Shown piece after piece: positions 53,411 to 64,000 of a stretch of DNA of 64,000 nt (position 1 is the first letter of the stretch; the number at the start of each line of letters is the position of its first letter). This DNA comes from Clostridium manihotivorum (GTDB lineage: Bacteria; Bacillota; Clostridia; Clostridiales; Clostridiaceae): positions 248,001 to 312,000 of the forward strand of contig NZ_CP025746.1 of the NCBI RefSeq assembly GCF_004015185.1, read 5' to 3'. Under the pieces are notes generated by a model. The model saw only the letters and a program-made list of their open reading frames with translations, did not search any database and had not been told where the DNA came from. Made by a program: the position numbers and the translations under genes.

Positions 53411-53857
53411 ATGAAAGTTATTTTATTACAAGATGTTAAGAAGTTAGGTAAGAAAGGTGATGTTATAGAAGCATCAGATGGATATGCTAGAAACTATCTA
53501 TTTCCTAGAAATCTAGCAGAACAAGCAAATGATTCAAATCTACATGTATTAAATGCTAAGAAAGAAACTGAGAGAAGAAAGAAACTAGCTGAGATAGAAG
53601 AAGCTCAAAAGTTAGCTGATGAGCTTAAGAATAAAGAAATAAAGATAGTAGCAAAAACAGGTGATAGTGGTAGATTATTTGGAGCTATAACTAGTAAAGA
53701 TGTAGCTGAGCTTATAAAGAAACAATACAATGTGACAATAGATAAGAAAAAGATTGTAATGGACACATTGAAGCTAGCAGGATCTTATGATATAGAAGTT
53801 AAATTATATCCAGAAGTTAGCACTAAGATGAAGGTTGTTATTGCTCCACAAGAATAA
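53411..53857 (+). CDS. rplI: Ribosomal protein bL9
   Basis: 148 residues from ATG 53411 ([20 protein letters not shown]), including the [11 protein letters not shown]-type motif ([14 protein letters not shown]). Long central helix and a C-terminal RNA-binding domain. Placed between gdpP and lonC/dnaB, the usual Firmicute order. Confidence 0.96.
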   Translation: MKVILLQDVKKLGKKGDVIEASDGYARNYLFPRNLAEQANDSNLHVLNAKKETERRKKLAEIEEAQKLADELKNKEIKIVAKTGDSGRLFGAITSKDVAELIKKQYNVTIDKKKIVMDTLKLAGSYDIEVKLYPEVSTKMKVVIAPQE

Positions 53858-53871
53858 GGAGGAGTCATAGG

Positions 53872-55773
53872 TTGAAATCACAAAATGATATAGATGTTTT
53901 AGAAGATATTTTTAAAAGTGGCATGACTTTAGATTCTCAAGTCAGTGTACTTTTTGAGGTCGCAAAGAATGTGCTTGATGAAGGTGCTGTTAGAGCTAGA
54001 ACTGTAAGACATAAGTTAAATAAGTATGTTAAGTCTAATAATGTTTATGAAAGACTATACGCACTTAATAAAATAGTTTCAGATGGTAAGGGCTTAAAGG
54101 CTGTTCCATCTGAAGCTAATCTTCATGAAGCATTGGAAGATACTTATGGATGGTTATCAGAAGAGCTAGCAAGAAAGTATATACAGAATAGGATCGAGGA
54201 GCAAGTCCAAGATGCTATAATGGAAAAGCAAGATAAATATATCGATGAAATGAAGCTAGGAATAATCAGAAAACAAAAGGGGCCTGAAAATGCAAAGACC
54301 CTAAAGAAATATGCTCAGTTTGAAACTCTAGATGCTAAGGTTCCTAATAAAAACATAATGAGTTTAGTTAGACCTTCTTCTTTTGAAGAGGTTATAGGAC
54401 AGGAAAGAGCTATAAAATCACTAATTTCTAAGTTAGCATCACCATATCCTCAACACATAATTCTATATGGACCTCCAGGTGTAGGTAAGACTACTGCAGC
54501 TAGATTAGCTTTAGAAGAAGCTAAGAAGCTTAGTTTTACACCATTCAATGATAAGTCCAATTTCATAGAAGTTGATGGTACAACCCTAAGATGGGATCCT
54601 AGAGAAATAACTAATCCTTTACTTGGATCAGTTCATGATCCAATATATCAAGGAAGCAAAAGAGACTTAGCTGAGGTTGGTGTTCCAGAACCAAAACCAG
54701 GTTTAGTTACTGATGCCCACGGTGGAGTATTGTTCATTGATGAAATAGGAGAACTAGATGATATACTTCAGAATAAGCTTTTGAAGGTATTAGAAGATAA
54801 GAGAGTAGAATTCTCTTCTTCATACTATGATCCTGATGATGAAAATACACCAAAGTATATAAAGTATCTATTTGAGAATGGAGCTCCTGCGGATTTTGTT
54901 CTTATTGGTGCAACTACAAGAGATCCAGGTGAGATTAATCCAGCACTTAGATCAAGATGTACAGAGGTATATTTTGAACCTCTTACTGTAACTGATATAA
55001 AGAAGATAATATTAGATGCTGCTGAAAAGCTTCAGGTTGAGCTTGAAGCTGGAGTAGAGGAATTAATATCAAGATATACTATAGAAGGTAGAAAAGCTGT
55101 AAACATACTTGCAGACGCTTATGGATATGCATTGTACAACTTCAAGGATAATGTACCTGAGAAAGTAACTGTTTCACTGAAAGATGTGGAAGAGGTAATA
55201 TCAATAGGTAGATACATACCTTATGAAAGAGTAGACAATCAGTTAAAGGCAGAAGTAGGTCATATTTATGGATTAGGGGTTTCTGGATTCCTTGGTTCTA
55301 CTTTAGAAATAGAAGCTACTGTTTTTGAAGCTAAGGATAAAGGAGCTGGACAGGTTAGATTTAATGAAACTGCTGGTTCAATGGCTAAGGATTCAGTATT
55401 TAATGCAGCTTCTGTAATAAGAAAGCTAACTGATAAAGACATTAAAGATTATGATATACATGTTAATGTGATTGGTGGAGGAAACATTGATGGACCTTCA
55501 GCAGGTGCAGCTATAACAGTATGTATAATAAGTGCTCTTTTAAATAAGCCTATCAGACAAGATGTAGCTGTTACTGGAGAAATATCTCTTAGAGGAAAAG
55601 TTAAGCCTGTAGGAGGAATATTTGAAAAGGTATATGGAGCTAGAAGAAAAGGCATTAAGCTAGTTGTAGTACCTAAGGATAATGAAAAAGAAGTTCCTAT
55701 GGGATTAACTGATATAGAGGTTAAAGCTGTAGAAACTATTGAATCACTTATGGAAATAGTGTTTGAAGCATAA
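53872..55773 (+). CDS. lonC: Lon-family ATP-dependent protease, sporulation type (LonC)
   Basis: 633 residues, TTG start after AAGGAGGAGTCATAGG. Lacks the long Lon N-domain. AAA+ Walker A ILYGPPGVGKTTAARLAL (about 202-219) and Walker B GGVLFIDEIGEL. The proteolytic Ser is in GGGNIDGPSAGAAITV (about 544) and the Lys in GGIFEKVYGARRKGIK (about 586). The size, the insert with WDPREITNPLLGSVHDP and its place between rplI and dnaB match the clostridial LonC group rather than LonA or LonB. Confidence 0.85.
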   Translation: MKSQNDIDVLEDIFKSGMTLDSQVSVLFEVAKNVLDEGAVRARTVRHKLNKYVKSNNVYERLYALNKIVSDGKGLKAVPSEANLHEALEDTYGWLSEELARKYIQNRIEEQVQDAIMEKQDKYIDEMKLGIIRKQKGPENAKTLKKYAQFETLDAKVPNKNIMSLVRPSSFEEVIGQERAIKSLISKLASPYPQHIILYGPPGVGKTTAARLALEEAKKLSFTPFNDKSNFIEVDGTTLRWDPREITNPLLGSVHDPIYQGSKRDLAEVGVPEPKPGLVTDAHGGVLFIDEIGELDDILQNKLLKVLEDKRVEFSSSYYDPDDENTPKYIKYLFENGAPADFVLIGATTRDPGEINPALRSRCTEVYFEPLTVTDIKKIILDAAEKLQVELEAGVEELISRYTIEGRKAVNILADAYGYALYNFKDNVPEKVTVSLKDVEEVISIGRYIPYERVDNQLKAEVGHIYGLGVSGFLGSTLEIEATVFEAKDKGAGQVRFNETAGSMAKDSVFNAASVIRKLTDKDIKDYDIHVNVIGGGNIDGPSAGAAITVCIISALLNKPIRQDVAVTGEISLRGKVKPVGGIFEKVYGARRKGIKLVVVPKDNEKEVPMGLTDIEVKAVETIESLMEIVFEA

Positions 55774-55781
55774 GAAGCCAA

Positions 55782-55830
55782 GAGGCTGTCCATAATGTAT
55801 ATAAGAATGCATTATGGTCAGCCTCATTTT
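55782..55830 (+). terminator. lonC terminator
   Basis: GAGGCTGTCCATAATG pairs with CATTATGGTCAGCCTC, with one T-T mismatch, followed by ATTTT. Confidence 0.9.
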
Positions 55831-55934
55831 AGTTTATGAAAACAGATTTGTGATTTTTTCATAAATCTATTGATTAATTATAAAAAAGATTTCATAATAT
55901 TATATGCAAATATAATGGAGAAGGAGCGAATCAT

Positions 55935-57272
55935 ATGGAAAATACACCTATCATGAGGAGTTTACCACAGAGTATAGAAGCTGAACAATCAGTTCTTGGC
56001 TCTATGATAATCGATAGGCAAGCAATTGCTCAGGCAGCAGAAGCATTGACACCGGATGACTTTTATAGAGAAGCTCATAAGGTTATATTTTTAAGCATAT
56101 CTGAGATGATTCAAAAAGATCAACCTATTGATTTGGTAACTCTATTAGAATATTTGAAGGCCACAGATAGATTAGAAAAAGCAGGCGGAATGACTTATGT
56201 AACTGAAATAAGTGGGTCTGTTCCTACTACTGCTAATTTGAGCTCTTATATAAAGATAGTATCAGAAAAAGCTACCTTAAGAAAATTAATACGATCTTCT
56301 ACTGAAATAATAGAAGACTGTTATAACAGCCAAGATGACGTAGAAAAGGTAGTAGATTCAGCAGAGAAAAGAGTATTTGAAATAGGAGAAAAAAGAAATA
56401 CTGGAGACTTTGAATCGCTAAGTGCAATTCTTGAAAGAGGTTTTGCAGAGATTGAGAGACTTTTCAACAATAAAGGGTCCTTAACTGGAGTCCCATCAGG
56501 CTTCGTAGATCTAGATACTAAAACTTCAGGTTTCCAAAGAGGAGACATGGTTCTAATAGCAGCAAGACCATCAATGGGAAAGACTACCTTTGCACTTAAC
56601 ATCTGTGAAAATGCTGCACTTAGGGAAGGTAAAAGTGTAGTAATATTTTCTCTGGAAATGCCTAAGGAGCAGTTGGCTTATAAGCTTTTATGCTCTGAAG
56701 CAAACGTAGATATGGTTAGTCTTAGAACTGGTAATCTAGAAGATAAGGACTGGGAAAACATCGCTAGAGCAGCTGGTCCACTATCTGCAGCTAAGATATA
56801 TATAGATGATACTGCCGGCGTAACTGTAATGGAAATGAGATCTAAGTGTAGAAGACTTAAGATGGAATATGGTATAGACTTAATTATGATAGATTACCTT
56901 CAGCTTATGAGTGGTAGCAGTTCATCGGATGGAAACAGGCAACAAGAAGTTTCTGAAATATCTAGAAGTATAAAGGCTTTAGCAAAGGAAATGCAATGTC
57001 CTGTTATAGCTTTATCTCAGTTGTCCCGTGCCCCTGAACAAAGAGCTGATCATAGACCTATGCTATCTGACCTTAGAGAATCTGGTTCTATTGAGCAGGA
57101 TGCTGACTTGGTTATGTTTTTGTATAGAGATGAATACTATAACAAAGAAACTGAAGATAAAAACGTTGGTGAATGTATAATTGCTAAGCACAGAAATGGT
57201 GAAGTTGGTACAGTTAAGCTAGCATGGTTAGGACAATACAGTAAGTTTGGTAATCTTGATGTGGTACATTAA
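55935..57272 (+). CDS. dnaB: Replicative DNA helicase DnaB (DnaC of Bacillus)
   Basis: 445 residues. The N-terminal domain (SIEAEQSVLGSMIIDRQAIA) binds primase; the RecA-like domain has Walker A AARPSMGKTTFALNI (about 205-219), Walker B IDLIMIDYLQLMSG and the DnaB signatures EISRSIKALAKEM and SDLRESGSIEQDADLV. Unwinds the fork as a hexamer. ATG follows AGAAGGAGCGAATCAT. Confidence 0.97.
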   Translation: MENTPIMRSLPQSIEAEQSVLGSMIIDRQAIAQAAEALTPDDFYREAHKVIFLSISEMIQKDQPIDLVTLLEYLKATDRLEKAGGMTYVTEISGSVPTTANLSSYIKIVSEKATLRKLIRSSTEIIEDCYNSQDDVEKVVDSAEKRVFEIGEKRNTGDFESLSAILERGFAEIERLFNNKGSLTGVPSGFVDLDTKTSGFQRGDMVLIAARPSMGKTTFALNICENAALREGKSVVIFSLEMPKEQLAYKLLCSEANVDMVSLRTGNLEDKDWENIARAAGPLSAAKIYIDDTAGVTVMEMRSKCRRLKMEYGIDLIMIDYLQLMSGSSSSDGNRQQEVSEISRSIKALAKEMQCPVIALSQLSRAPEQRADHRPMLSDLRESGSIEQDADLVMFLYRDEYYNKETEDKNVGECIIAKHRNGEVGTVKLAWLGQYSKFGNLDVVH

Positions 57273-57325
57273 TGAGAAATATTAAGAGTTTTATGGTAAA
57301 TAAAAACGAGAGGTGAATAACAATT

Positions 57326-57385
57326 ATGGAATGTGACGGGCATAGTTGCTTAAAACACATTAAAAAACTAAATACTAAGAAGTAG
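57326..57385 (+). CDS. 19-codon leader ORF upstream of mgtE
   Basis: ATG with GAGAGGTGA upstream encodes MECDGHSCLKHIKKLNTKK, then TAG. It is too short to be recognised as a protein family member. The stop codon lies inside the 5' strand of the closing helix of the mgtE leader structure, so a terminating ribosome would cover that strand. Whether it is translated is unproven. Confidence 0.5.
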   Translation: MECDGHSCLKHIKKLNTKK

Positions 57386-57518
57386 AAGGAAGCAACTAAA
57401 GGTGTACAACTTCTGTTTGAACAATGTAAGTTTCAAATATGCAGTGGTACAGCTATAAGTCACTAATAAATGTTATTAACTTATATGCCTTCCTTCTACA
57501 TGATGAGGAGGAAAGGCA
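57382..57518 (+). promoter_or_regulatory. Structured, possibly switching leader RNA of mgtE
   Basis: GTAGAAGGAAG (57382-57392) is perfectly complementary to CTTCCTTCTAC (57489-57499). The enclosed 96 nt can form further small helices (AACTT/AAGTT, AGTG/CACT, GTTA/TAAC). The 3' strand, as TGCCTTCCTTCT (57486-57497), can instead pair at 11 of 12 positions with GGAGGAAAGGCA (57507-57518), which contains the mgtE Shine-Dalgarno. The two pairings exclude one another. It is not an M-box. Confidence 0.6.
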
Positions 57519-57521
57519 ATA

Positions 57522-58862
57522 ATGAAAACTTTCAACAAGGAAGAATTAAAGGAATTATTACTAACACAAGCACCTAATGCTTTAGAGGAAATATTTGAAG
57601 AAATACATCCAGTAGATATATTGGATGCCTTAAGAGACTTAGAGGACGATAAATACACTATATTAAAGAAGCTTCCAAACTGGCTTGTTGCAGACATATT
57701 TGAGGAAATGGATGAGGATGAACAGCAAGAGGCCTTAAATATTTTCTCGGAAATAGATCAGTTTAAGATAATAAATGAGATGAGCTCCGATGAAATAACG
57801 GACCTTCTTGGTAACTTGGAACCAGATAGGGTAGATAGATTTTTAGGTAATATAGACAAAGAAGAGGCTGAAGAGGTTAAGGAACTACTTACCTATGAAG
57901 AAGATACCGCTGGTGGTATCATGGCCACAGAGTTTATAGCAATAAAAGAAGAAATGACAGTAATAGATACCTTAGGCTATCTACAAGCTACTGGCTTAGA
58001 TGCTGAGACTGTGTATTATTTATATGTATTGGACAGTAATGAAGTATTGACCGGAATACTATCTTTAAGGGATTTAGTCACAGCCACTTTTGACACAAGG
58101 ATAAGCGATATAATGACAACCAGTGTAAAGAGCATACCGGTTAACATGGACCAGGAGGAAGTTGCTAATATATTTCAAAAGTATGGTTTTCAGGCTATGC
58201 CAGTTGTTGATAGTCTAGGAGAGATGCTTGGAGTAATAACCTTTGATGATATTATAGATATAGTAAGAGAAGAGGATAATGAAGATATTTATCGTCTAGG
58301 AGGACTTAGTGAAGGCGAAGCAGTAGATGGACCGGTGATTGACTCAGTAAAGAGCAGACTGCCATGGCTTCTAGTAAACCTAGTTACGGCGATAATAGCA
58401 GGTGCTACAGTAGGACTATTCAGTTCTACTATTGACAAGTTAGTAATACTAGCTACCTTCAATCCGATAATAGCAGGTATGGGTGGTAATGCAGGAACCC
58501 AGAGTCTTACGCTTATAGTTAGAGGTATAGCTTTAGGAGAACTTAGCAAGGAAAATGCTAAGCGAGTATTTTTAAAAGAAGTTATAGCTGGTTTAATAAA
58601 TGGTGTTGCTATTGGAGTTGTAGTAGCTATACTTGGTTTAATATGGGCTAACAAACCAATCTTTGGTTTAGTTGTTGGAGTAGCTATGATATTAAATATG
58701 TCTTTAGCAACCATAGTAGGATATTTAGTTCCTGTTACACTAAAGAAACTAAATGTAGACCCAGCACTTGCTTCAGCTGTATTTGTTACAACCTTTACTG
58801 ATGTTTGCGGCTTCTTCTTCTTCTTAGGATTGGCTACAATGTTCCTTAAGTATTTGATGTAG
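57522..58862 (+). CDS. mgtE: Magnesium transporter MgtE
   Basis: 446 residues. The acidic N-domain (to about 130, LREL/DLEDDKYTIL-type repeats), two CBS domains (about 135-250) with DTAGGIMATEFIAI, and five membrane helices from about 285 on, with the pore signature MGGNAGTQSLTLIVRGIALG. Imports Mg2+ and gates shut when cytosolic Mg2+ is high. Shine-Dalgarno GGAGG is 10 nt before the ATG and lies in the switchable leader (57382-57518). Confidence 0.95.
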   Translation: MKTFNKEELKELLLTQAPNALEEIFEEIHPVDILDALRDLEDDKYTILKKLPNWLVADIFEEMDEDEQQEALNIFSEIDQFKIINEMSSDEITDLLGNLEPDRVDRFLGNIDKEEAEEVKELLTYEEDTAGGIMATEFIAIKEEMTVIDTLGYLQATGLDAETVYYLYVLDSNEVLTGILSLRDLVTATFDTRISDIMTTSVKSIPVNMDQEEVANIFQKYGFQAMPVVDSLGEMLGVITFDDIIDIVREEDNEDIYRLGGLSEGEAVDGPVIDSVKSRLPWLLVNLVTAIIAGATVGLFSSTIDKLVILATFNPIIAGMGGNAGTQSLTLIVRGIALGELSKENAKRVFLKEVIAGLINGVAIGVVVAILGLIWANKPIFGLVVGVAMILNMSLATIVGYLVPVTLKKLNVDPALASAVFVTTFTDVCGFFFFLGLATMFLKYLM

Positions 58863-58940
58863 TTTTGTGATACTTGTTTTGAAAGTAATCTAACGGCGTA
58901 TTATCTTTAGTAAAACTTGATATTATATAGATTTTATAAT

Positions 58941-58984
58941 AAAGACATTCTATTTTATTTTAGAGAAAATAGGATGTCTTTTTA
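58941..58984. terminator. Two-way terminator between mgtE and hsp20
   Basis: AAAGACATTCTATTTT and AAAATAGGATGTCTTTTT form a stem with one mismatch, A-rich on one side and T-rich on the other; serves both convergent genes. Confidence 0.9.
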
Positions 58985-58992
58985 CTTTACAA

Positions 58993-59391
58993 TTATGGAT
59001 ACTTAGATATTTTAATTTTCAAAAATGACTTTGAAAAATCAATAAAACTTATGCTAGCACTTGGCTCTCTTACGTAAATGCCTCTTCTAAAGTAGTGGAA
59101 ATTACCATTGTTGCAATTGTTCCTTAGTTGTAGAGGAATAAATTTAGTTTTTTTTACATTTATAATAAGAACATTAGCTATATGCTCTAACCTTATATTT
59201 TCCTCTTTTACACCTGGCAGATAAGCAGAAACAAAATAAGACTCCTCATTCTCATTTATGTCTAAATCGATACAGTGATTTGTAGGTACTAAATTAATAG
59301 AATTCTTATTAAAAACTTCATCAAAGACAATTTTAAAGAAGGTGCTGCTTTCTATGAATTGACCTGAGTCTATAAAGTTTAAACTTGTCAA
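58993..59391 (-). CDS. Small heat-shock protein, Hsp20/alpha-crystallin family (divergent)
   Basis: 132 residues. The crystallin-like core is recognisable from CIDLDINENEESYFVSAYLPGVKEE through ANVLIINVKK (given in pieces: CIDLDINENEESYFV, SAYLPGVKEENIRL, ANVLIINV), then FRRGIYVREPSA and a final strand IDFSKSFLKIKI. The C-terminal I-x-I anchor is present as IKI. It prevents aggregation of unfolded proteins. TTG start after GGAGGCGAGC. It lies head-on to replication. Confidence 0.78.
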   Translation of the reverse strand: MTSLNFIDSGQFIESSTFFKIVFDEVFNKNSINLVPTNHCIDLDINENEESYFVSAYLPGVKEENIRLEHIANVLIINVKKTKFIPLQLRNNCNNGNFHYFRRGIYVREPSASISFIDFSKSFLKIKISKYP

Positions 59392-61539
<2,148 letters not shown>

Positions 61540-61638
61540 CTAATGGATTATAAGCATAAGCTATGATTTAATTTCAGCTACAATGAAGCATTGAGAGATA
61601 AAATAGTGTTTAATTTATATTTAATGAGGTGAAGGCAT

Positions 61639-62439
61639 ATGGATAAAAAGTTAGGATTTATTGGTTGTGGCAACATGGGAGCAGCAATGGTTGGTGGTAT
61701 TATTAATTCTGGAATTGTCTCAAAGGAGAATATAATAGCTTCAACTAAAACTAAGAGCTCCTCTGAAGCTCTAGAAAGCAAATTTGGAATAAGAACTACT
61801 ATAGATAATAAGAAGGTAGCTGAGGAAGCAGATGTAATCTTCTTAGCTGTAAAGCCATTCATGTATGAGGCTGTAATTGAAGAAATAAGGGATTTAATTA
61901 AAAAAGAAGCTATTATAGTTACAATAGCTGCAGGAATTGAGATAGATAAGGTTAAAGCTTGGTTTAATAGAGATATAAAGCTTATAAAAACTATGCCCAA
62001 TACACCTGCATTGGTAGGAGAAGGTATGAGCGCTATATGCCCATCTGACAATGTACCAGAGGAGGAACTTGAATACATAATAAGCATATTCAATTCCTTC
62101 GGAAAAACTGAAATCCTAGGAGAAAATGACTTTCATGGGTTCATAGCTCTTTGTGGATCATCTCCAGCCTATGTGTTTATGTTTATAGAAGCCATGGGGG
62201 ATGCTGCAGTTAAGATGGGAATTCCAAGAAAGAAGGCTTATAGGCTTGCAGCTCAAGCGGTTTTAGGTTCAGCAAAGATGGTATTAGAGACAGAAAAACA
62301 TCCTGGGGAGCTTAAAGATATGGTTTGCTCACCAAGAGGTACAACAATAGAGGCGGTAATAGAGCTGGAGAAGAGCGGAATGAGATCTTCTATAATAAAA
62401 GCTATGGAGAAGTGTGAAGAAAAGTCTAAGAATATGTAA
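61639..62439 (+). CDS. proC: Pyrroline-5-carboxylate reductase
   Basis: 266 residues. The Rossmann motif GFIGCGNMGAAMVGGI (about 6-21) binds NAD(P)H; IKTMPNTPALVGEGMSAI and GSSPAYVFMFIEAMGDAAVK are the ProC signatures. Final step of proline synthesis. ATG after GAGGTGAAGGCAT, 100 bp after glpK. Confidence 0.95.
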   Translation: MDKKLGFIGCGNMGAAMVGGIINSGIVSKENIIASTKTKSSSEALESKFGIRTTIDNKKVAEEADVIFLAVKPFMYEAVIEEIRDLIKKEAIIVTIAAGIEIDKVKAWFNRDIKLIKTMPNTPALVGEGMSAICPSDNVPEEELEYIISIFNSFGKTEILGENDFHGFIALCGSSPAYVFMFIEAMGDAAVKMGIPRKKAYRLAAQAVLGSAKMVLETEKHPGELKDMVCSPRGTTIEAVIELEKSGMRSSIIKAMEKCEEKSKNM

Positions 62440-62448
62440 TATTAGAAA

Positions 62449-62478
62449 CGCTCCGTTAAAGTACTGTGTTGAAGAATA
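62449..62478 (+). repeat. Dispersed motif B, copy after proC
   Basis: Reads CGCTCCGTTAAAGTACTGTG then TTGAAGAATAA; shares 16 consecutive bases (GTTAAAGTACTGTGTT) with the copy at 42345. Confidence 0.55.
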
Positions 62479-62492
62479 ATGATTAATATTTG

Positions 62493-62531
62493 AAAAGCCT
62501 GAAGTATATAAAATTTTACTTCAGGCTTTTT
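62493..62531 (+). terminator. proC terminator
   Basis: AAAAGCCTGAAGTA and TACTTCAGGCTTTTTT form a 14-bp stem ending in a T run. Confidence 0.94.
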
Positions 62532-62830
62532 TGCTGTTTGGGAAAAACTAATAAAAGCAAGTTTAGATAAATAAACTGGCAGGCAGTATTAAAAAAGGCC
62601 TGCTTTGGTATTTACCGTATGGATAAGTCAATAAATAGTATTAGTTGATATAAATTATCATTTACAATAAGCTGATTTTGATATATCATAATTAGAGAAA
62701 AAACAACTAGTAAATTAGTTTATTCAGTGTAGGAAGTTACCAAGCCGGAAATAACTCTTGCACTTACATATAAGGCTAAGTAATAATATGTGTTTGTTTA
62801 AAAAGATTTAATTATGATGAGGTGATTTAT

Positions 62831-63832
62831 TTGAGTAAGTATAGAGTTCTTCTATATTATAAATTTGTAAATATCGACAATAGTGAGGATTATACTAAAG
62901 AGCACCTGAAGTTATGTAAAAGCATTGGACTTAAGGGAAGAATACTTATTGCTGATGAGGGCATCAATGGGACTGTTTCAGGAACGGTAGAGCAAACAGA
63001 AGCATATATGAACGCTTTAAAAGCTGATCCTAGATTTGAAGATATGGTGTACAAGATAGACGAAGTGGATGAGCATGCCTTTAAAAAGATGCATGTTAGA
63101 CATAAAAATAGCATAATAACATTACTTCCGGAAGATGATGTTAATCCAAATGAGAAGGTAGGAAAGTACCTAAAGCCAAAGGAATTCTATGAAATGCTTC
63201 AAAGAGATGATGTTATAGTTGTGGATGGAAGAAATGATTATGAATATGATATCGGTCACTTTAGAGGAGCTATAAGACCAGAGGTAAATAACTTTAAGGA
63301 GTTTCCAGAGTGGATAGATGAAAATCTATCAGAGTATAAGGACAAGAAGATTCTTACTTACTGCACAGGTGGAATAAGATGCGAAAAGCTTACAGGTGTA
63401 TTTTTAGAACACGGTTTTGATGATGTATATCATCTTGAAGGTGGTATCGTAACTTATGGCAAGGATCCTGAAGTAAAGGGGAGACTTTGGGATGGTAGAT
63501 GCTATGTTTTTGATGAGAGAATCTCTGTGAAGATAAATAATACAGAAGAGGATACAGTTATATCTAAATGTGCCCACTGTGGAGAAGAGTCTTATAGATA
63601 TATAAATTGTACAAATGACGACTGTCATAAGCAGCATATATGCTGTGAAAAGTGTGAAGCTGAACAGGAAGGGTTCTGTTCTGATAGCTGCAGACAGTAT
63701 ATAATAGAGCACCCTGAGAGAGATGCTAGACTTAGACTTAAAGAAAAAGCTAAGATGTATGAAAGATATAATCAAAAGCACGAAAAGTCAAAAGAAGTTG
63801 TAAATAAGCTTCAGAAAAATAATATAATATAA
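62831..63832 (+). CDS. trhO: tRNA uridine(34) hydroxylase, rhodanese family (TrhO/YbfQ)
   Basis: 333 residues from TTG 62831 (MSKYRVLLYYKFVNI), 6 nt after GAGGTG. An N-terminal acylphosphatase-like domain (GLKGRILIADEGINGTVSGT) is followed by a rhodanese domain with the active Cys in TYCTGGIRCEKL (about 177). The C-terminus is rich in paired cysteines (CAHCGEE, CTNDDCHKQHICCEKC, CSDSC), probably a zinc site. It makes 5-hydroxyuridine at tRNA position 34 in the characterised homologues. Confidence 0.92.
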   Translation: MSKYRVLLYYKFVNIDNSEDYTKEHLKLCKSIGLKGRILIADEGINGTVSGTVEQTEAYMNALKADPRFEDMVYKIDEVDEHAFKKMHVRHKNSIITLLPEDDVNPNEKVGKYLKPKEFYEMLQRDDVIVVDGRNDYEYDIGHFRGAIRPEVNNFKEFPEWIDENLSEYKDKKILTYCTGGIRCEKLTGVFLEHGFDDVYHLEGGIVTYGKDPEVKGRLWDGRCYVFDERISVKINNTEEDTVISKCAHCGEESYRYINCTNDDCHKQHICCEKCEAEQEGFCSDSCRQYIIEHPERDARLRLKEKAKMYERYNQKHEKSKEVVNKLQKNNII

Positions 63833-63856
63833 AGATTATATAACAAGTATAAGCTT

Positions 63857-63897
63857 AAAGCCTTATCCATCTGTATGGGTAGGGCTTTAGTATTTTG
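63857..63897 (+). terminator. trhO terminator
   Basis: AAAGCCTTATCCAT and ATGGGTAGGGCTTT pair with two G-U/mismatched positions around CTGT; followed by TAGTATTTT. Beyond it (to the window end) I see no gene. Confidence 0.85.
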
Positions 63898-64000
63898 ACA
63901 GGAGTAGGTAGTTCCGTAATTTTTAAACTAACTATCGGCCGTTTTAACTATTATTGGTACCTTTTTAATTTATATATTTTATTTTGAACTGCTGTATCTT

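Noticed and set aside
57273-57521. M-box magnesium riboswitch upstream of mgtE
   Set aside because: The conserved M-box blocks are not there; the region instead shows a different helix arrangement, and it acts at the ribosome-binding site rather than a terminator.

Overview
The window spans the replication origin of a low-GC, endospore-forming Clostridia chromosome, most like Clostridium sensu stricto. The call rests on AT-rich codon use, the gene order rpmH-oriC-dnaA-dnaN-yaaA-recF-remB-gyrB-gyrA-rRNA, sporulation genes (yyaC, ytvI, lonC), a serine T-box, and clostridial families of unknown role (DUF4446, DUF3343, DUF951, DUF1667). Species was not determined.

Layout. The left arm (1-27443) is entirely on the minus strand, so it is transcribed away from the origin. 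From the left edge inward it holds: a partial addB; a GNAT acetyltransferase; a calcineurin-like phosphoesterase; two copies of a tRNA-Ser(UGA)-tRNA-Ser(GCU) cassette; a complete serine T-box leader with no gene behind it; a shortened DUF1667 gene with a GlpA-like flavoprotein; UPF0182; niaR; an HD-domain gene; a full rRNA operon (16S-23S-5S-tRNA(CAU)-tRNA-Ala); gyrA, gyrB, remB, recF, yaaA, dnaN and dnaA. The origin is bipartite: a DnaA-box cluster lies upstream of dnaA (27550-27852). The unwinding region, with DnaA boxes, a G-rich block, DnaA-trios and an AT-rich stretch, lies between dnaA and dnaN (25839-26048).

The right arm (27983-64000) is mostly on the plus strand: rpmH, rnpA, yidD, yidC, jag, mnmE, mnmG, rsmG, noc, parA and parB with two perfect parS sites, and a DUF4446 gene. 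Then comes a reversed sporulation-linked block (cysteine desulfurase-like, ytvI, yyaC). It continues with DUF3343, mscS, DUF951, rpsF-ssb-rpsR, a lipoteichoic-acid-type synthase paired with a GT39-like membrane protein, a MazG-like gene, yybS, gdpP, rplI, lonC, dnaB, mgtE, hsp20, glpK, proC and trhO. Most of this is housekeeping for replication, segregation, translation and tRNA modification.

The unusual content is regulatory. (1) The mgtE leader carries a 19-codon upstream ORF and a multi-helix RNA domain; the 3' strand of its closing helix can pair instead with the mgtE ribosome-binding site. (2) yyaC has its ribosome-binding site in a hairpin whose other arm lies inside a sigmaF/G-like promoter, so only long read-through RNA would be silenced. 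(3) A promoter-equipped serine T-box points at tRNA-Ser genes with no protein gene between. (4) A perfect 17-bp hairpin lies between the Shine-Dalgarno and start codon of the GlpA-like gene. (5) Two families of short dispersed intergenic repeats occur, one ending in a terminator-like hairpin with paired base changes. (6) A near-perfect Noc-binding palindrome lies inside mnmE. No prophage, CRISPR array or intact insertion sequence was seen.
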